Below are positions 24,727 to 34,600 of a DNA stretch of 64,000 nt, piece by piece (positions within the stretch are counted from its first letter, which is position 1; every line of letters starts with the position of its first letter). The notes beneath the pieces were generated by a model that was given only the letters and a program-made list of their open reading frames with translations, was not told the origin of the DNA and searched no databases. This stretch comes from a bacterium UBP2_UBA2255. Its GTDB lineage: Bacteria; Edwardsbacteria; AC1; EtOH8. The DNA lies in contig DDXR01000075.1 in the NCBI GenBank assembly GCA_002347565.1, positions 6,270 to 70,269 of the forward strand. Reading direction: 5' to 3'. The position numbers were made by a program, and so were the translations under genes.

Positions 24727-25890
24727 TCATCGCGTCGCCAGCGTTTTCTCGATCCGGTCGCAGGCCTCGCGCAGGTTGTCGATGGTGTTGGCGTAGGAGA
24801 ACCGGACGTACCCCTCGCCCTGGGCCCCGAAGTTGGCTCCGGCCAGCGCGCAGATGCCGCAGTCATTGAGCAGGAAGTCCGTGAACGTCCGCGAGTCCAT
24901 CCCCGTCTGCTTGATGTTGACGAAGACGTAGAAGGCCCCGGCCGGCCTGGTGCACGACAGCTTGGGGATTCTGTTGATCCGCTCCACGACGAAGTCGCGG
25001 CGCTTCTTGAACTCGGTCATCATGTCGGTCACCGCGTCCTGCGGGCCCTGCAGCGCCTCGATGCAGGCGCTCTGGGCGAAGGTGCAGGTGCAGGAGTTGA
25101 TGTTGGTCATCAGCTGGGCCATGTGCTCGACCAGCTCCTTTGGCATGAGGCCGTAGCCCACCCTCCAGCCGGTCATGGCGTAGGTCTTGGAGTAGCCGTT
25201 GAGGATGACGGCCAGGTCCTTCATGCCGTCGAACTGGGCGATGCTCTCGAACGTTCCCTCGTAGATCATCCGGTCATAGATCTCGTCGGCCAGCACCGGG
25301 ATGTTATTGTTGACGGCGATGTCGGCCACCGCCTTCAGGTCCTCCTTGGTCAGGATGCCGCCGGTGGGGTTGTGAGGCGAGTTGATGATGATCAGCTTGG
25401 TCTTTTTCGTGATCTTGGACTTCAGCTCCCTGACGTCCAGCCGGAAATCGTTCTCCTCCCGCAGCGGCAGCGGCACCGGCACCCCGCCGTTGAACTTGAC
25501 CATCGACTGGTAGATGGGGAAGCCCGGGTCCGGCACCAGGCACTCGTCGCCCTCCTCCAGCAGGGCGGTGATGGCGAACGACATGATGGGCTTGGCGCCC
25601 GGCGTCACCACCACGTTCTCCGGCCCGTAGCCGACCCCGATGTGTTTGGAGTAGTACTCGGCGATGGCCTTGCGGTGGGCCGGGGTGCCGGCCGACGGGC
25701 CGTAGTGTGTCTGGCCGGCGTCCAGCGCCTTCTTGGCGGCCTCCTTGATGTTGGCCGGCGTGTCGAAGTCCGGCTCGCCGATCTCGAGGTGGATGATCTT
25801 CTTGCCCTCGGCCTCCAGCTGCTTGGCCTTGGCCATCATCTCGAACGCGGTCTCGACCTTGAGCCGCTGCATCCGCTCCGCGAATCTCAT
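24727..25890 (-). CDS. Aspartate/aromatic class I aminotransferase
   Basis: A 387-residue PLP enzyme of the AspC/AspB (subgroup I-beta) type. Visible motifs: IHLEIGEPDFDTP at the N-terminus, HYGPSAGTPAHRKAIAEYY, NSPHNPTGG, LADEIYDRMIY and the Schiff-base Lys in LNGYSKTYAMTGWRVGY, with VRFSYAN carrying the C-terminal substrate Arg. The ATG at 25890 has AGGAGG upstream; a longer frame to 25926 reads into a dispersed repeat. Likely makes aspartate or alanine from 2-oxoacids; exact substrate not predictable. Confidence 0.92.
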   Translation of the reverse strand: MRFAERMQRLKVETAFEMMAKAKQLEAEGKKIIHLEIGEPDFDTPANIKEAAKKALDAGQTHYGPSAGTPAHRKAIAEYYSKHIGVGYGPENVVVTPGAKPIMSFAITALLEEGDECLVPDPGFPIYQSMVKFNGGVPVPLPLREENDFRLDVRELKSKITKKTKLIIINSPHNPTGGILTKEDLKAVADIAVNNNIPVLADEIYDRMIYEGTFESIAQFDGMKDLAVILNGYSKTYAMTGWRVGYGLMPKELVEHMAQLMTNINSCTCTFAQSACIEALQGPQDAVTDMMTEFKKRRDFVVERINRIPKLSCTRPAGAFYVFVNIKQTGMDSRTFTDFLLNDCGICALAGANFGAQGEGYVRFSYANTIDNLREACDRIEKTLATR

Positions 25891-25904
25891 AGAACCTCCT
25901 GATA

Positions 25905-25939
25905 TTCTTTCACACGAAGACGCCAAGACACAAAGAAAA
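25905..25939. repeat. Dispersed intergenic repeat, family A, copy 1
   Basis: TTCACACGAAGACGCCAAG then ACACAAAGAAAA. It shares TCACACGAAGAC and the GACAC/AAAG words with the element at 50797-50826 read on the opposite strand. A related inverted stretch (GCCTTCGCGTCTTCGCGCC) follows at 25967-25985. Confidence 0.55.
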
Positions 25940-25995
25940 TCCCGGTCCGTCCCCGATCAGCGGACGCCTTCGCGTCTTCGCGCCTTAGTGTTTGG

Positions 25996-26268
25996 TTATA
26001 ATTTCCCCAGGATGGTCAGCACGCCCATCACGATGAACAGCCCGCCGGCGACGTAGTGCAGCACGTGCACCGGGACGACCTTGGTGATCAGCTCGCCGCC
26101 CACCGCGCCGATCAGCGTGACGCAGACCAGGGCCAGGCTGCCGCCCAGGAACACCGAGACCCAGGCCCTGGACTGGGCGGACATGGTGATCACGGCCAGC
26201 TGGGTCTTGTCTCCCAGCTCTGCCAGCAGCAGCGTGACGAATGCGGCCGAAAACATCTTCCAGTTCAC
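25996..26268 (-). CDS. GDT1/TMEM165/MntX-type (UPF0016) cation exporter, half-size
   Basis: A 90-residue membrane protein with three helices and one copy of the hallmark ELGDKTQL motif in helix 1. UPF0016 proteins export Mn2+ or Ca2+; full-length ones have two such motifs, while many bacteria have half-size proteins that must pair. The GTG at 26268 is chosen for GAGGGG upstream; the longer frame adds 13 hydrophilic residues. The upstream sequence does not look like a yybP-ykoY manganese riboswitch. No second half-gene is adjacent. Confidence 0.85.
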   Translation of the reverse strand: MNWKMFSAAFVTLLLAELGDKTQLAVITMSAQSRAWVSVFLGGSLALVCVTLIGAVGGELITKVVPVHVLHYVAGGLFIVMGVLTILGKL

Positions 26269-26291
26269 TGATGCTCCCCTCGGTTGAAAGC

Positions 26292-26324
26292 GAATAGCCC
26301 CTCTCACGGTTCGAAGGGCTATTC
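26292..26324 (-). terminator. Hairpin after serC
   Basis: Perfect 9-bp stem GAATAGCCC (26292-26300) with GGGCTATTC (26316-26324). Only a short T-rich stretch follows on the minus strand, so terminator strength is uncertain. Confidence 0.5.
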
Positions 26325-26361
26325 TGCGGGCGTCTTGGGCGCCGCCGATGCGGCATCGCGG

Positions 26362-27453
26362 CTATTTGGAGTTGGCGGCTTCGAACTTCCTGATGAAGGC
26401 CACCAGCTTCTCCACGCCCGCCACCGGCATGGCGTTATAGATGCTGGCCCGCATCCCGCCGGTCTTGCGGTGGCCGGACAGCGTCACCAGGCCCTCCTTG
26501 GCGGCCTCGGCCAGGAACTTCTTGTCCAGCTCCTCCGATTCGGTGCGAAAGGGAACGTTCATGATGGAGCGGTCCTCTTTCTTCGGCACGTGGCACTGGA
26601 ACATCTTGGAGGCGTCCAGCGTGTCGTACAGCAGGGCCGCCTTCTGCTCGTTGATCTTGTGGATGGCCGGGACGCCGCCCATGCCCAGCACGTGCTCGCA
26701 CACCAGCTTGACCATGTAAACCGCATAGCACGGCGGCGTGTTGAACATCGAGCCGTTATCAGCGTGGGTCTTGTACTTCAGCATCGTCGGTGTTTCGGGA
26801 CGGCAGCGTTCGACCATGTCGTCGCGGATGACCACCACGGTGACGCCGGCCGGCCCCATGTTCTTCTGGGCGCCGGCGTAGATCAGCGCGAACTTGGTGA
26901 CGTCGACCGGCTTGGACAGGATGTCCGACGACATGTCGCACACCAGCGGCACACCCTGGGTGTCGGGCATGCTCTTCCACGAGGTGCCGAAGATGGTGTT
27001 GTTGCTGGTGATGTGGACGTAGTCGGCGTCCGGCCGGAACTCGGCGGGCTTGATCTCGGGCAGGTAGCTGAAGACCTTGTCCTCGGAGCTGGCCACCACC
27101 TTGACGTCCCCGTAGCGCTTGGCCTCGGCGACGGCCTTGGTCGACCACTCGCCGGTGTTGAGGTAGTCGGCCTTGTTCGACTTGACCATGAGGTTCAGCG
27201 GAACCATCGCGAACTGGGTCGAGGCCCCGCCCTGCAGGAACAGCACCTTGTATTCCGCCGGTATCCCCATCAGGTCGCGCAGGGCTTTTTCGGCGCCGTC
27301 GATGATGGACTGGTAGACCTTGGAGCGGTGGCTCATCTCCATGACCGACATGCCGGATCCCTGGTAATCCAGCATCTCATCCGCGGCCTTCTGCAGCACC
27401 GCCTCGGGCAGCATGCCCGGTCCGGCCGAAAAATTGTAGACTGTGCGCGCCAT
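26362..27453 (-). CDS. serC: Phosphoserine aminotransferase
   Basis: Makes phosphoserine from 3-phosphohydroxypyruvate (serine and B6 synthesis). The 363 residues show the family start VYNFSAGPGMLPEAVL, FLQGGASTQFAMVPLNL for phosphate binding, the conserved SNNTIFGTSW, DMSSDILS, the Schiff-base Lys in YAGAQKNMGPAG, and a C-terminal GHRKTGGMRASIYNAMP. Full length, intact. It lies 49 nt after tRNA-Ala on the same strand. Confidence 0.97.
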   Translation of the reverse strand: MARTVYNFSAGPGMLPEAVLQKAADEMLDYQGSGMSVMEMSHRSKVYQSIIDGAEKALRDLMGIPAEYKVLFLQGGASTQFAMVPLNLMVKSNKADYLNTGEWSTKAVAEAKRYGDVKVVASSEDKVFSYLPEIKPAEFRPDADYVHITSNNTIFGTSWKSMPDTQGVPLVCDMSSDILSKPVDVTKFALIYAGAQKNMGPAGVTVVVIRDDMVERCRPETPTMLKYKTHADNGSMFNTPPCYAVYMVKLVCEHVLGMGGVPAIHKINEQKAALLYDTLDASKMFQCHVPKKEDRSIMNVPFRTESEELDKKFLAEAAKEGLVTLSGHRKTGGMRASIYNAMPVAGVEKLVAFIRKFEAANSK

Positions 27454-27502
27454 GGGGGCTCCTTTGTCGTATGATATTCGAAATTGCGGAAGGCCAAGGA
27501 AC

Positions 27503-27578
27503 TGGTGGAGCTGAGCGGATTCGAACCGCTGGCCTGTACGATGCGAACGTACCGCTCTACCAACTGAGCTACAGCCCC
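27503..27578 (-). tRNA. tRNA-Ala (anticodon CGC)
   Basis: Complete cloverleaf on the minus strand: acceptor GGGGCTG/CAGCTCC including the G3-U70 wobble pair that marks alanine tRNAs, D stem GCTC/GAGC, anticodon stem GTACG/CGTAC with loop TTCGCAT (CGC at 34-36), T stem AGCGG/CCGCT with TTCGAAT. Discriminator A and an encoded CCA end (27503-27505). Confidence 0.96.
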
Positions 27579-27610
27579 ACGTTCTCCGGAGAAGGATGGA
27601 ACCGGGCCCG

Positions 27611-28285
27611 TCACTCTCCGCCCGGACCGATGCCCGATTCCTCGGCCGACACCGCGGCCAGCCTGGTGGACGGATACTGCCCGGCGATCCTACGGTAGGC
27701 CACGGCGGCCTCGTCGATCTTGTTCTCGGCCACCAACGACCGGGCCTGTTCCAGCAGCCGCGCCGCGGCGATCTCGGCCGTGTCCGTGGTCAGCTCGCCG
27801 GCAGCGATCCAACCCGATCTTCCATGGGGGAACAAGCATTCGGCGAAGCCGTCCTTCTGCTTGGTGATCCACAGGATGATCCCCTGCCGGGTCATGATCG
27901 TGTCGTTGGCCAGCCGCGGGCTGCTGGGGTCGGGACGCCGGTAGACCAGCAGCTCCGGGATCAGCATCACCACGATCCTGACGTCGGCCGGGGCCAGGTA
28001 CTTTGACTGGATCCAGCCGTCCATGTCGTCGGACAGCCTGATTTTGGTCCACAGCGAGTCCCGCTGCAGCACCGCGACCCTTTCCCCGCGGTTGACCATG
28101 GTCAGGTGGTTGGCGGGATTTTTGGTGTCGACCGGTTCGCGGCGGACGACGATGCGGTTGTATTTCACCAGTGCCGCGGCTGTATCCGGGCCGGTGGCGT
28201 CGCGGGATGCCGGCGCCGGACCGCCCTGCCGGGAGCAACCGGCCGCCAGCGCCAGGAGGGCAATCGCGATTTGCAGCCGTTTCAT
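27611..28285 (-). CDS. SH3-domain lipoprotein with C-terminal helical repeat
   Basis: A 224-residue exported lipoprotein (lipobox LAAGC within the first 20 residues after ATG 28285). An SH3b-like domain at about 40-95 (NRGERVAVLQRDSLWTKIRLSDDMDGWIQSKYL) and a second SH3-like stretch at about 100-160 (KQKDGFAECLFPHGRSGWI) precede a TPR-like helical tail (LLEQARSLVAENKIDEAAVAYRRIAGQYPSTR). Such proteins often bind peptidoglycan or peptides. Function not known. Precedes tRNA-Ala. Confidence 0.75.
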   Translation of the reverse strand: MKRLQIAIALLALAAGCSRQGGPAPASRDATGPDTAAALVKYNRIVVRREPVDTKNPANHLTMVNRGERVAVLQRDSLWTKIRLSDDMDGWIQSKYLAPADVRIVVMLIPELLVYRRPDPSSPRLANDTIMTRQGIILWITKQKDGFAECLFPHGRSGWIAAGELTTDTAEIAAARLLEQARSLVAENKIDEAAVAYRRIAGQYPSTRLAAVSAEESGIGPGGE

Positions 28286-28371
28286 GCCGCGCTTCTCTTG
28301 TCGGGATTCCATCATCAGTTATTGTATCAAAAAAATGGACCGGATTCAACGTCTTTTTCGGCCCCCGCCGC

Positions 28372-28989
28372 TCAGCCGAGGTGCATGCTCCTGAAGATCG
28401 ACTGCAGGGAATCGGCGTCCGGCAGCAGCAGGAAATACCCCAGCAGCTTGAGGCCCTGGTCGATGAAGGTGAATTCGTTCTTGATCGAGACCACGATCTC
28501 CCCGCCCGGGGCCGTGCGGGCGCCGACTTGCCGCAGCACGGCCTCCGCCGTGTCGTACAGCAACTCCGGGGTCGACGGCACGACCATCATTCCCAGCAGG
28601 TCCGCCAAGGCGTTCATGTAGGCGCAGGTCAGGATGTTCGATGTCTCGTTCAGCGCCGAGCGCTCGATGTCGCTCAGCCCGGACACCGAGCCGGTCGGGC
28701 GGCGCAGCAGCGATTCGCAGAACCGGAAAGCCTCGCCTTCGGCGAACAGCAGCAGGGTCCGTCCGTTGATGTCTCCGGTCAGCCCGATCAGCACGCCCAC
28801 CACCGGCTGGTCGGGCCCGGCGGTTTTTTTGAATATAGTCGCCAGGTCGTCAACGGCGATCACCGGCACATTGATCAGCACTTTCTGGCCGGTCATGTCG
28901 GACAGAGCGGTGGCGGCGTGGCCGGCCCCGATGTTGGACACCTCCCGGAGGGCGTCGATTTGGATGGTGTTGAACGATCCGGTTTTCAT
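28372..28989 (-). CDS. cheC: CheC-type chemotaxis phosphatase
   Basis: Removes phosphate from CheY-P. The 205 residues carry both CheC active-site repeats: DALREVSNIGAGHAATALS (residues about 9-27) and ERSALNETSNILTCAYMNALAD (about 105-126), each with the Glu-x-x-x-Asn pair. Usual family length. No cheD, cheY or other chemotaxis gene is adjacent. The ATG at 28989 is supported by GCAGGG upstream and by the family start; the longer frame to 29052 includes the promoter. Confidence 0.88.
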   Translation of the reverse strand: MKTGSFNTIQIDALREVSNIGAGHAATALSDMTGQKVLINVPVIAVDDLATIFKKTAGPDQPVVGVLIGLTGDINGRTLLLFAEGEAFRFCESLLRRPTGSVSGLSDIERSALNETSNILTCAYMNALADLLGMMVVPSTPELLYDTAEAVLRQVGARTAPGGEIVVSIKNEFTFIDQGLKLLGYFLLLPDADSLQSIFRSMHLG

Positions 28990-29023
28990 CAATCCCTGCG
29001 TCGTTTCTTTGCGATCGGTGCTA

Positions 29024-29052
29024 ATTGTATACCATCTGAAGGGAAAATGCAA
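29024..29052 (-). promoter_or_regulatory. cheC promoter
   Basis: Minus-strand TTGCAT (29047-29052), 17-nt spacer, TACAAT (29024-29029); leader about 28 nt. Confidence 0.6.
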
Positions 29053-29068
29053 CCGGTTTGTCCGCAGC

Positions 29069-29944
29069 TCACTCGACGTTCTGGACCTGCTCCCGCAGCT
29101 TTTCGATCTGGTCCTTGAGCTCGACCACCAGCTGGGAAACGGCCGAGTCGCCTGCCTTGGAACCGATGGTGTTGGCTTCGCGGTTCATCTCCTGCAGCAG
29201 AAAATCCAGGCGGCGCCCCACCGGCTGCTGCTGCCTGAGATAGGCGGCGAAGGCCGAGCAATGGCTCCGCAGCCGTACCAGTTCCTCGGTGATGTCGCTG
29301 CGGTCGGCCAGCAGCGCGGCCTCCTGCGCTAACCGGGCAGGATCGAGCCGCAGGCCGCCGGCAATGTCGGTGATCCGCTGCCGCAGCCGGCGGCGGAGCA
29401 GGGCCGGCCGGCGCCGCACCCTGGCTGCGATGCGGCCGATCAGGCTCAGGATCCTCCGGTTGCGCCCCTCCAGATCGCGCTGCAACGCGGCCCCCTCGCG
29501 CCGGCGCATCGCGTCGAGGCCCCTGACCGCTGCGGCCAGACCCCGCGACAATGGCTCCCAGGCCGCGTCGCCATGGTCGCCATCGTTCGGCGGCGACACC
29601 ACGTCGGGCAGGGCCAGCAGCGTCCGCAGGCCGGCCCCTCCCTTCAGGCCCAGCTCCCGCTTGAGCGCCTTGAGCTGCGCTGCGTACTGCCGGATCCGTT
29701 CGCGGTCGATGACCGGCGGCGGGGATGGTTCGGGACCGGCCGGGGCGACGACCGCTGACACGGAGCCCCGCGGGATCAGCTTTTGGAGCGCCTCCCTGAC
29801 CCTGGCTTCCAGCGGCGCCAGCTCCCGGGGCAGTCTCACGCCGAACTCGGCGTGGCGGTGGTTGACCGCACGCACTTCGACCGTCAACGTCCTCCCCCGG
29901 TGTACGAACGCGGCCCGGCCGTATCCCGTCATGCTCTTGATCAT
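29069..29944 (-). CDS. yicC: YicC-family endoribonuclease
   Basis: The 291 residues start with the family signature MIKSMTGYGRA. The N-terminal YicC domain includes EVRAVNHRHAEFGVRLPRELAPLE, and the C-terminal DUF1732 part ends with GRRLDFLLQEMNREANTIGSKAGD and ELKDQIEKLREQVQNVE. YicC proteins are conserved metal-dependent endoribonucleases. In many genomes yicC is next to gmk-rpoZ-coaBC; here it is about 26 kb away from that cluster. Confidence 0.94.
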   Translation of the reverse strand: MIKSMTGYGRAAFVHRGRTLTVEVRAVNHRHAEFGVRLPRELAPLEARVREALQKLIPRGSVSAVVAPAGPEPSPPPVIDRERIRQYAAQLKALKRELGLKGGAGLRTLLALPDVVSPPNDGDHGDAAWEPLSRGLAAAVRGLDAMRRREGAALQRDLEGRNRRILSLIGRIAARVRRRPALLRRRLRQRITDIAGGLRLDPARLAQEAALLADRSDITEELVRLRSHCSAFAAYLRQQQPVGRRLDFLLQEMNREANTIGSKAGDSAVSQLVVELKDQIEKLREQVQNVE

Positions 29945-29979
29945 TGTCGCGCCCTCGAGTTGTCCGTTGACCCTCGGCG

Positions 29980-29988
29980 ATTATACCA
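29980..29988 (-). promoter_or_regulatory. yicC promoter (extended -10)
   Basis: Minus-strand TGG-TATAAT (29980-29988) without a good -35 box; leader about 30 nt. Confidence 0.5.
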
Positions 29989-30007
29989 CACACGGCGGAC
30001 GGCAGCA

Positions 30008-31663
30008 TCAAAAATCGTTACGCAGCAACAGGTGCACCTTGCCGTCCGCTGGATTATCGCCCCGGCCCAGCCCGTAGTCCACCTGGATCCTGCCGAGCCG
30101 GGTATCGAGCCGCATGCCGGCGCCGTACCCGAGCACGGTCCGGCCCAGTCCCCGGTCCCGGTCGCGGACGTATCCCCAGTCGACGAATGGATACAGCTGG
30201 AATCCTGCGGCGGCGGTCAGGCGGTGCTCGGCGTTGACCCATCCGGCCTGACTGGCCGCGAATTGCTGCTCGTAGAAACCGCGGATCGTCGCCGCACCGC
30301 CCAGATAATACTGGTCGGAACGGGGCGCCGGCCTTTCGCCGGTCGCCAGCGCCCGCGCATGGGCCGACAGGGCGGCCGCATGGCCGGCGGCCGGCGACCA
30401 GGACCAGTCAGCGTCCAGCTCGACGCGTCCCACGGTCAGCTGCGCCGCCGGCTCGAAGTAACGCTTGCGGCCATACCGGGTCTGCAGCCGGTAGCGCAGA
30501 CCGGACTGGTGCGGCCGATGCCGGCGGTGATCGCCTTCGATCGACCACAGCGTGCTGTAGGTCTGGCTGCGTCTGACCTCCGCCTGCGATCCGGGGACGA
30601 CCCGTTCGACAGCGCCGCCGGCGCCCAGCGACAGCCGGTCGTTGACCGGCACGGTCGCCAGGATGCTGCCACCGGTCCGTGTGTATTGGGAATCCTGGAT
30701 GGCGTGATCGACCGCCAGCGTCACGCCGACCGGCGAGTTGTACAGCCATGGATCGGCATACGAGGCGCTCAGCCCCGTCGCGGACTGCCGCAGCCGCTCC
30801 CAGTGGAAAAACAGACGGCGGCCGGTGCCCGATATGTTCCTCAGCTCCAGATCGACCGAGCCGGCCAGCCAGCCGTCACGACCTGCGCCCTGGTTGTAGC
30901 CCGCGGCGCCAGCCAGGGTGTTGTAGCGCGGCTCCTTGACGGTGAACACCGCAACGACCCTGCCCGGATCCTCACCGCCGGCCAGTTCTGCGAGCGCTGC
31001 CGACGTGAACAGGCCGGATCCCACGAGCCGTGACACAGCGCGCTCTATCCGGACAGCGCTGAACCGTTCCCCCGGCTTCAGTCCGGCCAGGCGGTCTGCG
31101 GTCGCCGCCGTGGTCAGCCCGTTGCCGATGAAGGACACGGCCGCGATCGACAACAGCGGGCCCTCGGTGACATCGTACCCATAATCGACCGTGTCGGTCC
31201 GCAGCGACAGCCCGGACAAGCGCACCGCAGCGCGGGGGAACCCGGCGTCGGCATAGGCGCGGCTGATTCTGGCCATGTCCCGTGCCAGCAGCCGCTGGTC
31301 AAAAAACGATCCGGGCCGGAGCGACAGCGCTTCCCCGAGGAACCGGCCGGAGATGAACGAATTGCCCGTGAAACTCGGGTTGCCGGCCAGGTACCGGACG
31401 CCCTCGGACACGCAGATGCTGAGGTGTGTGCTGTCCTCAGACCACCGGACGCGTACATCGGCATCGAGGAACCCCGCCGAGCGATAGCCGTCAACGAGGC
31501 GGCGCAGGCCTTGGGACAGATGCCCGGATCCAGCCGGCCCCACCGTGCCGGAGACCTCCTGCCGGGAGAAGAACCGGTTGCCGTGGACCGACACCTTCGT
31601 CGGCTGGCCGGTCGCGGTTGCGCCCCAGAGCGATAGCATCATCAGGAAGCACAGGCGGCGCAT
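30008..31663 (-). CDS. Omp85/BamA-TamA-like outer-membrane protein
   Basis: A 551-residue outer-membrane protein that should insert or translocate other proteins. Signal peptide (about 1-19), two to three POTRA domains (about 20-240; VSVHGNRFFSRQEV, PSFTGNSFISGRFLGEALSLRPG, AVSFIGNGLTTAATADRLAGLKPGERF) and a 16-stranded barrel. The lid-loop motif is IRGF in GGAATIRGFYEQQF (L/VRGF in most Omp85 proteins). Its ATG overlaps the stop of the large barrel gene by 1 nt (TGATG), so the two are coupled. Shorter than BamA; closer to TamA in size. Confidence 0.88.
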   Translation of the reverse strand: MRRLCFLMMLSLWGATATGQPTKVSVHGNRFFSRQEVSGTVGPAGSGHLSQGLRRLVDGYRSAGFLDADVRVRWSEDSTHLSICVSEGVRYLAGNPSFTGNSFISGRFLGEALSLRPGSFFDQRLLARDMARISRAYADAGFPRAAVRLSGLSLRTDTVDYGYDVTEGPLLSIAAVSFIGNGLTTAATADRLAGLKPGERFSAVRIERAVSRLVGSGLFTSAALAELAGGEDPGRVVAVFTVKEPRYNTLAGAAGYNQGAGRDGWLAGSVDLELRNISGTGRRLFFHWERLRQSATGLSASYADPWLYNSPVGVTLAVDHAIQDSQYTRTGGSILATVPVNDRLSLGAGGAVERVVPGSQAEVRRSQTYSTLWSIEGDHRRHRPHQSGLRYRLQTRYGRKRYFEPAAQLTVGRVELDADWSWSPAAGHAAALSAHARALATGERPAPRSDQYYLGGAATIRGFYEQQFAASQAGWVNAEHRLTAAAGFQLYPFVDWGYVRDRDRGLGRTVLGYGAGMRLDTRLGRIQVDYGLGRGDNPADGKVHLLLRNDF

Positions 31664-34600
31664 CAGAAGTACGCCCTCAAGTCGAGCCTGGCATTGTGTT
31701 CCGGCCGCAGGTCCGGCCGCTTGCGTCCGTCATAGCCGGCTGACGACGTCAGGTTGGCATTCACGCGGTAGTCGTACTGCAGCGACCATGTTTTGGTCAG
31801 CCCCGGCGGCCGGGTGAACGCGAACTCGACCGGTATCTCGCCGGGGGGGCGGTCGGGCGCCCAGTGGATCAGACCGAACTCAGTCCTGACGCTGCCGGCC
31901 GGGCCCAGTTGCAGCGTCAGGTAGGGCGCGGCTGACGCCTTTCCGTACCTGACGACAATCGGCGGAGGCATTCCCGGCCCATGCTCCAGCCGCTCTCTGG
32001 CATAACCGGCCCTCAATGCCAGCTCCAGGTCCCGTACCGGATGCCATCCGCCGTCGCCGCCGATGGTGACGGCCGTCTCACCTGACTCCATGCCGGTCCC
32101 GACCGCGGAAGTTCCGGTCGCGGCGTATTCTGCGGACAGCGTCAGGCGTCCGGACGCCGCCAACGGCAGAAACACCTCGCCCCGCCGTTCCACGAGTTGC
32201 GTTTCCGTGCGGCGGGTCACGAACCGGCTGTCCGCCTCCCGGCGCCAGCGCAACCTGGTCCGGACATTCCAGCCCGAAACCGACGAATGGGAGGCCTCGC
32301 CCGACAGGTCGAGATGCGACCGCAAGTTCGTCGGGCGCCACAAGCGGCCGCGTTGGAACAGCACCGTGCTGGCAGCCATCGCCTCGGGAGAGCTGATCGA
32401 CGCAGCGGACAACAGGTCGAGGCGGCTTCCCTTCCACCATCCGCGCGACCGCACGGGCGTCAGGCTGAGATAGGCCTTGGCCGCGTTCTCGGTGGCCAGC
32501 ACGGCGGCGCCCTGGTCGGTGACGGTCCGCCGGTAGTTGCCGGCCGTGTCCGGGTAGAACCGTCCGCTCCCGGGATCATAGCTGTGGTCGCCGGTGCGGT
32601 CCGGGACCCGCAGGTACAGCTCCTGCTTGAGCGCGGCCGCGGTGCTGCCGAGGGTATAGTCGAGCGACAGCCGGAGCTGCCCGTCCGGCCGCGCATGGTC
32701 GGCATGCAGGGCCGCCAGGTGCGAATTGAGGCCCTGTCCGGCCGCACCGGGACGCAGCCGCACCTGGCGGTAGGTGTGGTCGGCCGTGATGTTGAAACGG
32801 TCCGCACGGTGCCACCCCGCCCGGCTGGTCACCGTCGTGGCGAATGACTGTCCCGACCATGCCGTCGCCGCCGAATCGCGCCGGCGGTCATCGCGGCGCT
32901 TGACGCTCTGTTCCAGGGCGAGGCCGCCGCCGTTGCGGGCCCATCCCAGCGATGCCTCCCAAAACCTGGCACCCTCGGACCATGCCGTATCGCGCTGCAA
33001 CAGGTCGATGCTGGACACGAGGCCGGCATCGATACCCCATGGCCCGCGCCTCCAAGCCGACTGCGCCTGGTGCCGGTCGCGGCGGCCGGTCTGGTCGGGA
33101 CGGTTGGGCCAGGCACCGCCAACGCGGTGCTGCAAATATCGGTATTCCAGCCGCGGCCATTTCGCCAGCCCGATCGATGAGGCGGCCTGGTACTTCCGGT
33201 TCCACAACCCGCCAGGCATGGCCAAGCGCCCCCAGCCGCCTCCCACCGTGGCGCACTGCAGCAGCGTGTAAGCCGCGCCCCACTCCATCTCCTGGCGGGG
33301 GCCGGCCGGCTCCACCGGCGCCATCCCGCCCCAGTTCGCCAGCCCCCATTCGGCCTCGAATCCCGGCCGGCGCTCGACGCTGCCGTTGCGATAGCCGGCG
33401 CCGACCGATGTCCAGTCCGATCGCAGCTCGAACCCGCCCCATGGCAGGCTGTCGCGCTTCCACCTCAGCGACGCCGTACCGGCGCGGCCCTGGTTATCAT
33501 CGTCACCGATCGCCGACAGCGTGTTGCGGTCGAACGACGCCGTGCTTCCCTCGAAATGCGCCGCGCCGCCGTCCCAGGCGAACTCGGTTCGCAGGCCCGC
33601 CGTCCGCTCCGTTTGCGGCCCGGACAGCCGTCTCCTGGCAGCATAGTCCCCCGCCCTGGCGCCGACATAACGGAATCCTCCCAGCGAGCTGTCGTACACA
33701 TAATCGCCGCCGCCGGAGCCGACCGCCGTGAAGGTCACCGAGTAATCCCCGGCGCCCGAGGGATCGTAGACGTAGAACGAGTCGGCCCTCGCATACCACC
33801 CGGTGCCGGGCTCGACCGGCGTGCCGCCATCGACCCACATTGCGGCGGTATCGTTGCCGGCCCGTGCCAGGGCGGCCCGCTGGCTGTCGGTCAGCGCGTC
33901 GCCGGCCGGCCGGTCGGCATCATCGGCCTCCTCGAGATAGGCCGCGTGCACCGCGGCCCAGTCCGTCGGCCGCAGCGACCCGGCGATGAACGTGAGGCTG
34001 CGGCGGTATGAGAGCGCCGAGTACTGGAACTGGGCGACGATCCGGGAATCGCCGGTGATCGGCCGCCGCGGCGTGAAGGTCAGCTCCGCCCGGTCATGGT
34101 CGATGACGTAATCGGCGGCCGCGCCAGGCACCAGCAGCTCGCCGTCGAGCCAGACCTTCTGGCTGTTGGGGAGGAGCCGCGCCTCCCCGGCGCCGTCACC
34201 GGGCGACAGCCGGTACGGCCCCTGCGTGCCCTCCTGACCGGCGAAGCGGATGGTCGCACCCTTCCCCTTGGCGGCCGAGTAGGCGGCGCTCGCTGTCGCG
34301 CTGCCGTACCATCCGTCGGCGTGCACGCCCTCGAGCTGGCGGTCAAATTGCAGCAGCGACAGAGCGCGGTGCGTCAGTTCGAGATCGCCGACGGCGGCCC
34401 TCCAATGCTCGGCCCGCGCCTGGATGAACATCTGCTCCAGCTGGCTGACCTCCCCCGTAGTTCCCGCGGCGGTCAACGGCAGATTCCGGTCCGACACCTG
34501 GGCGCTGATCTCCAGTCCGGGTGACAACCGTCCGTTGGCGCTGACGTTCAGCGATTGCTCCAGTGCGAGATCGCGGTTCGAGCCCGTGGCGATGCTGAAC

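Noticed and set aside
26269..26361. Possible yybP-ykoY (Mn2+) riboswitch before the GDT1-type gene
   Set aside because: The conserved loop sequences are not seen; the hairpin present is better explained as the end of serC.
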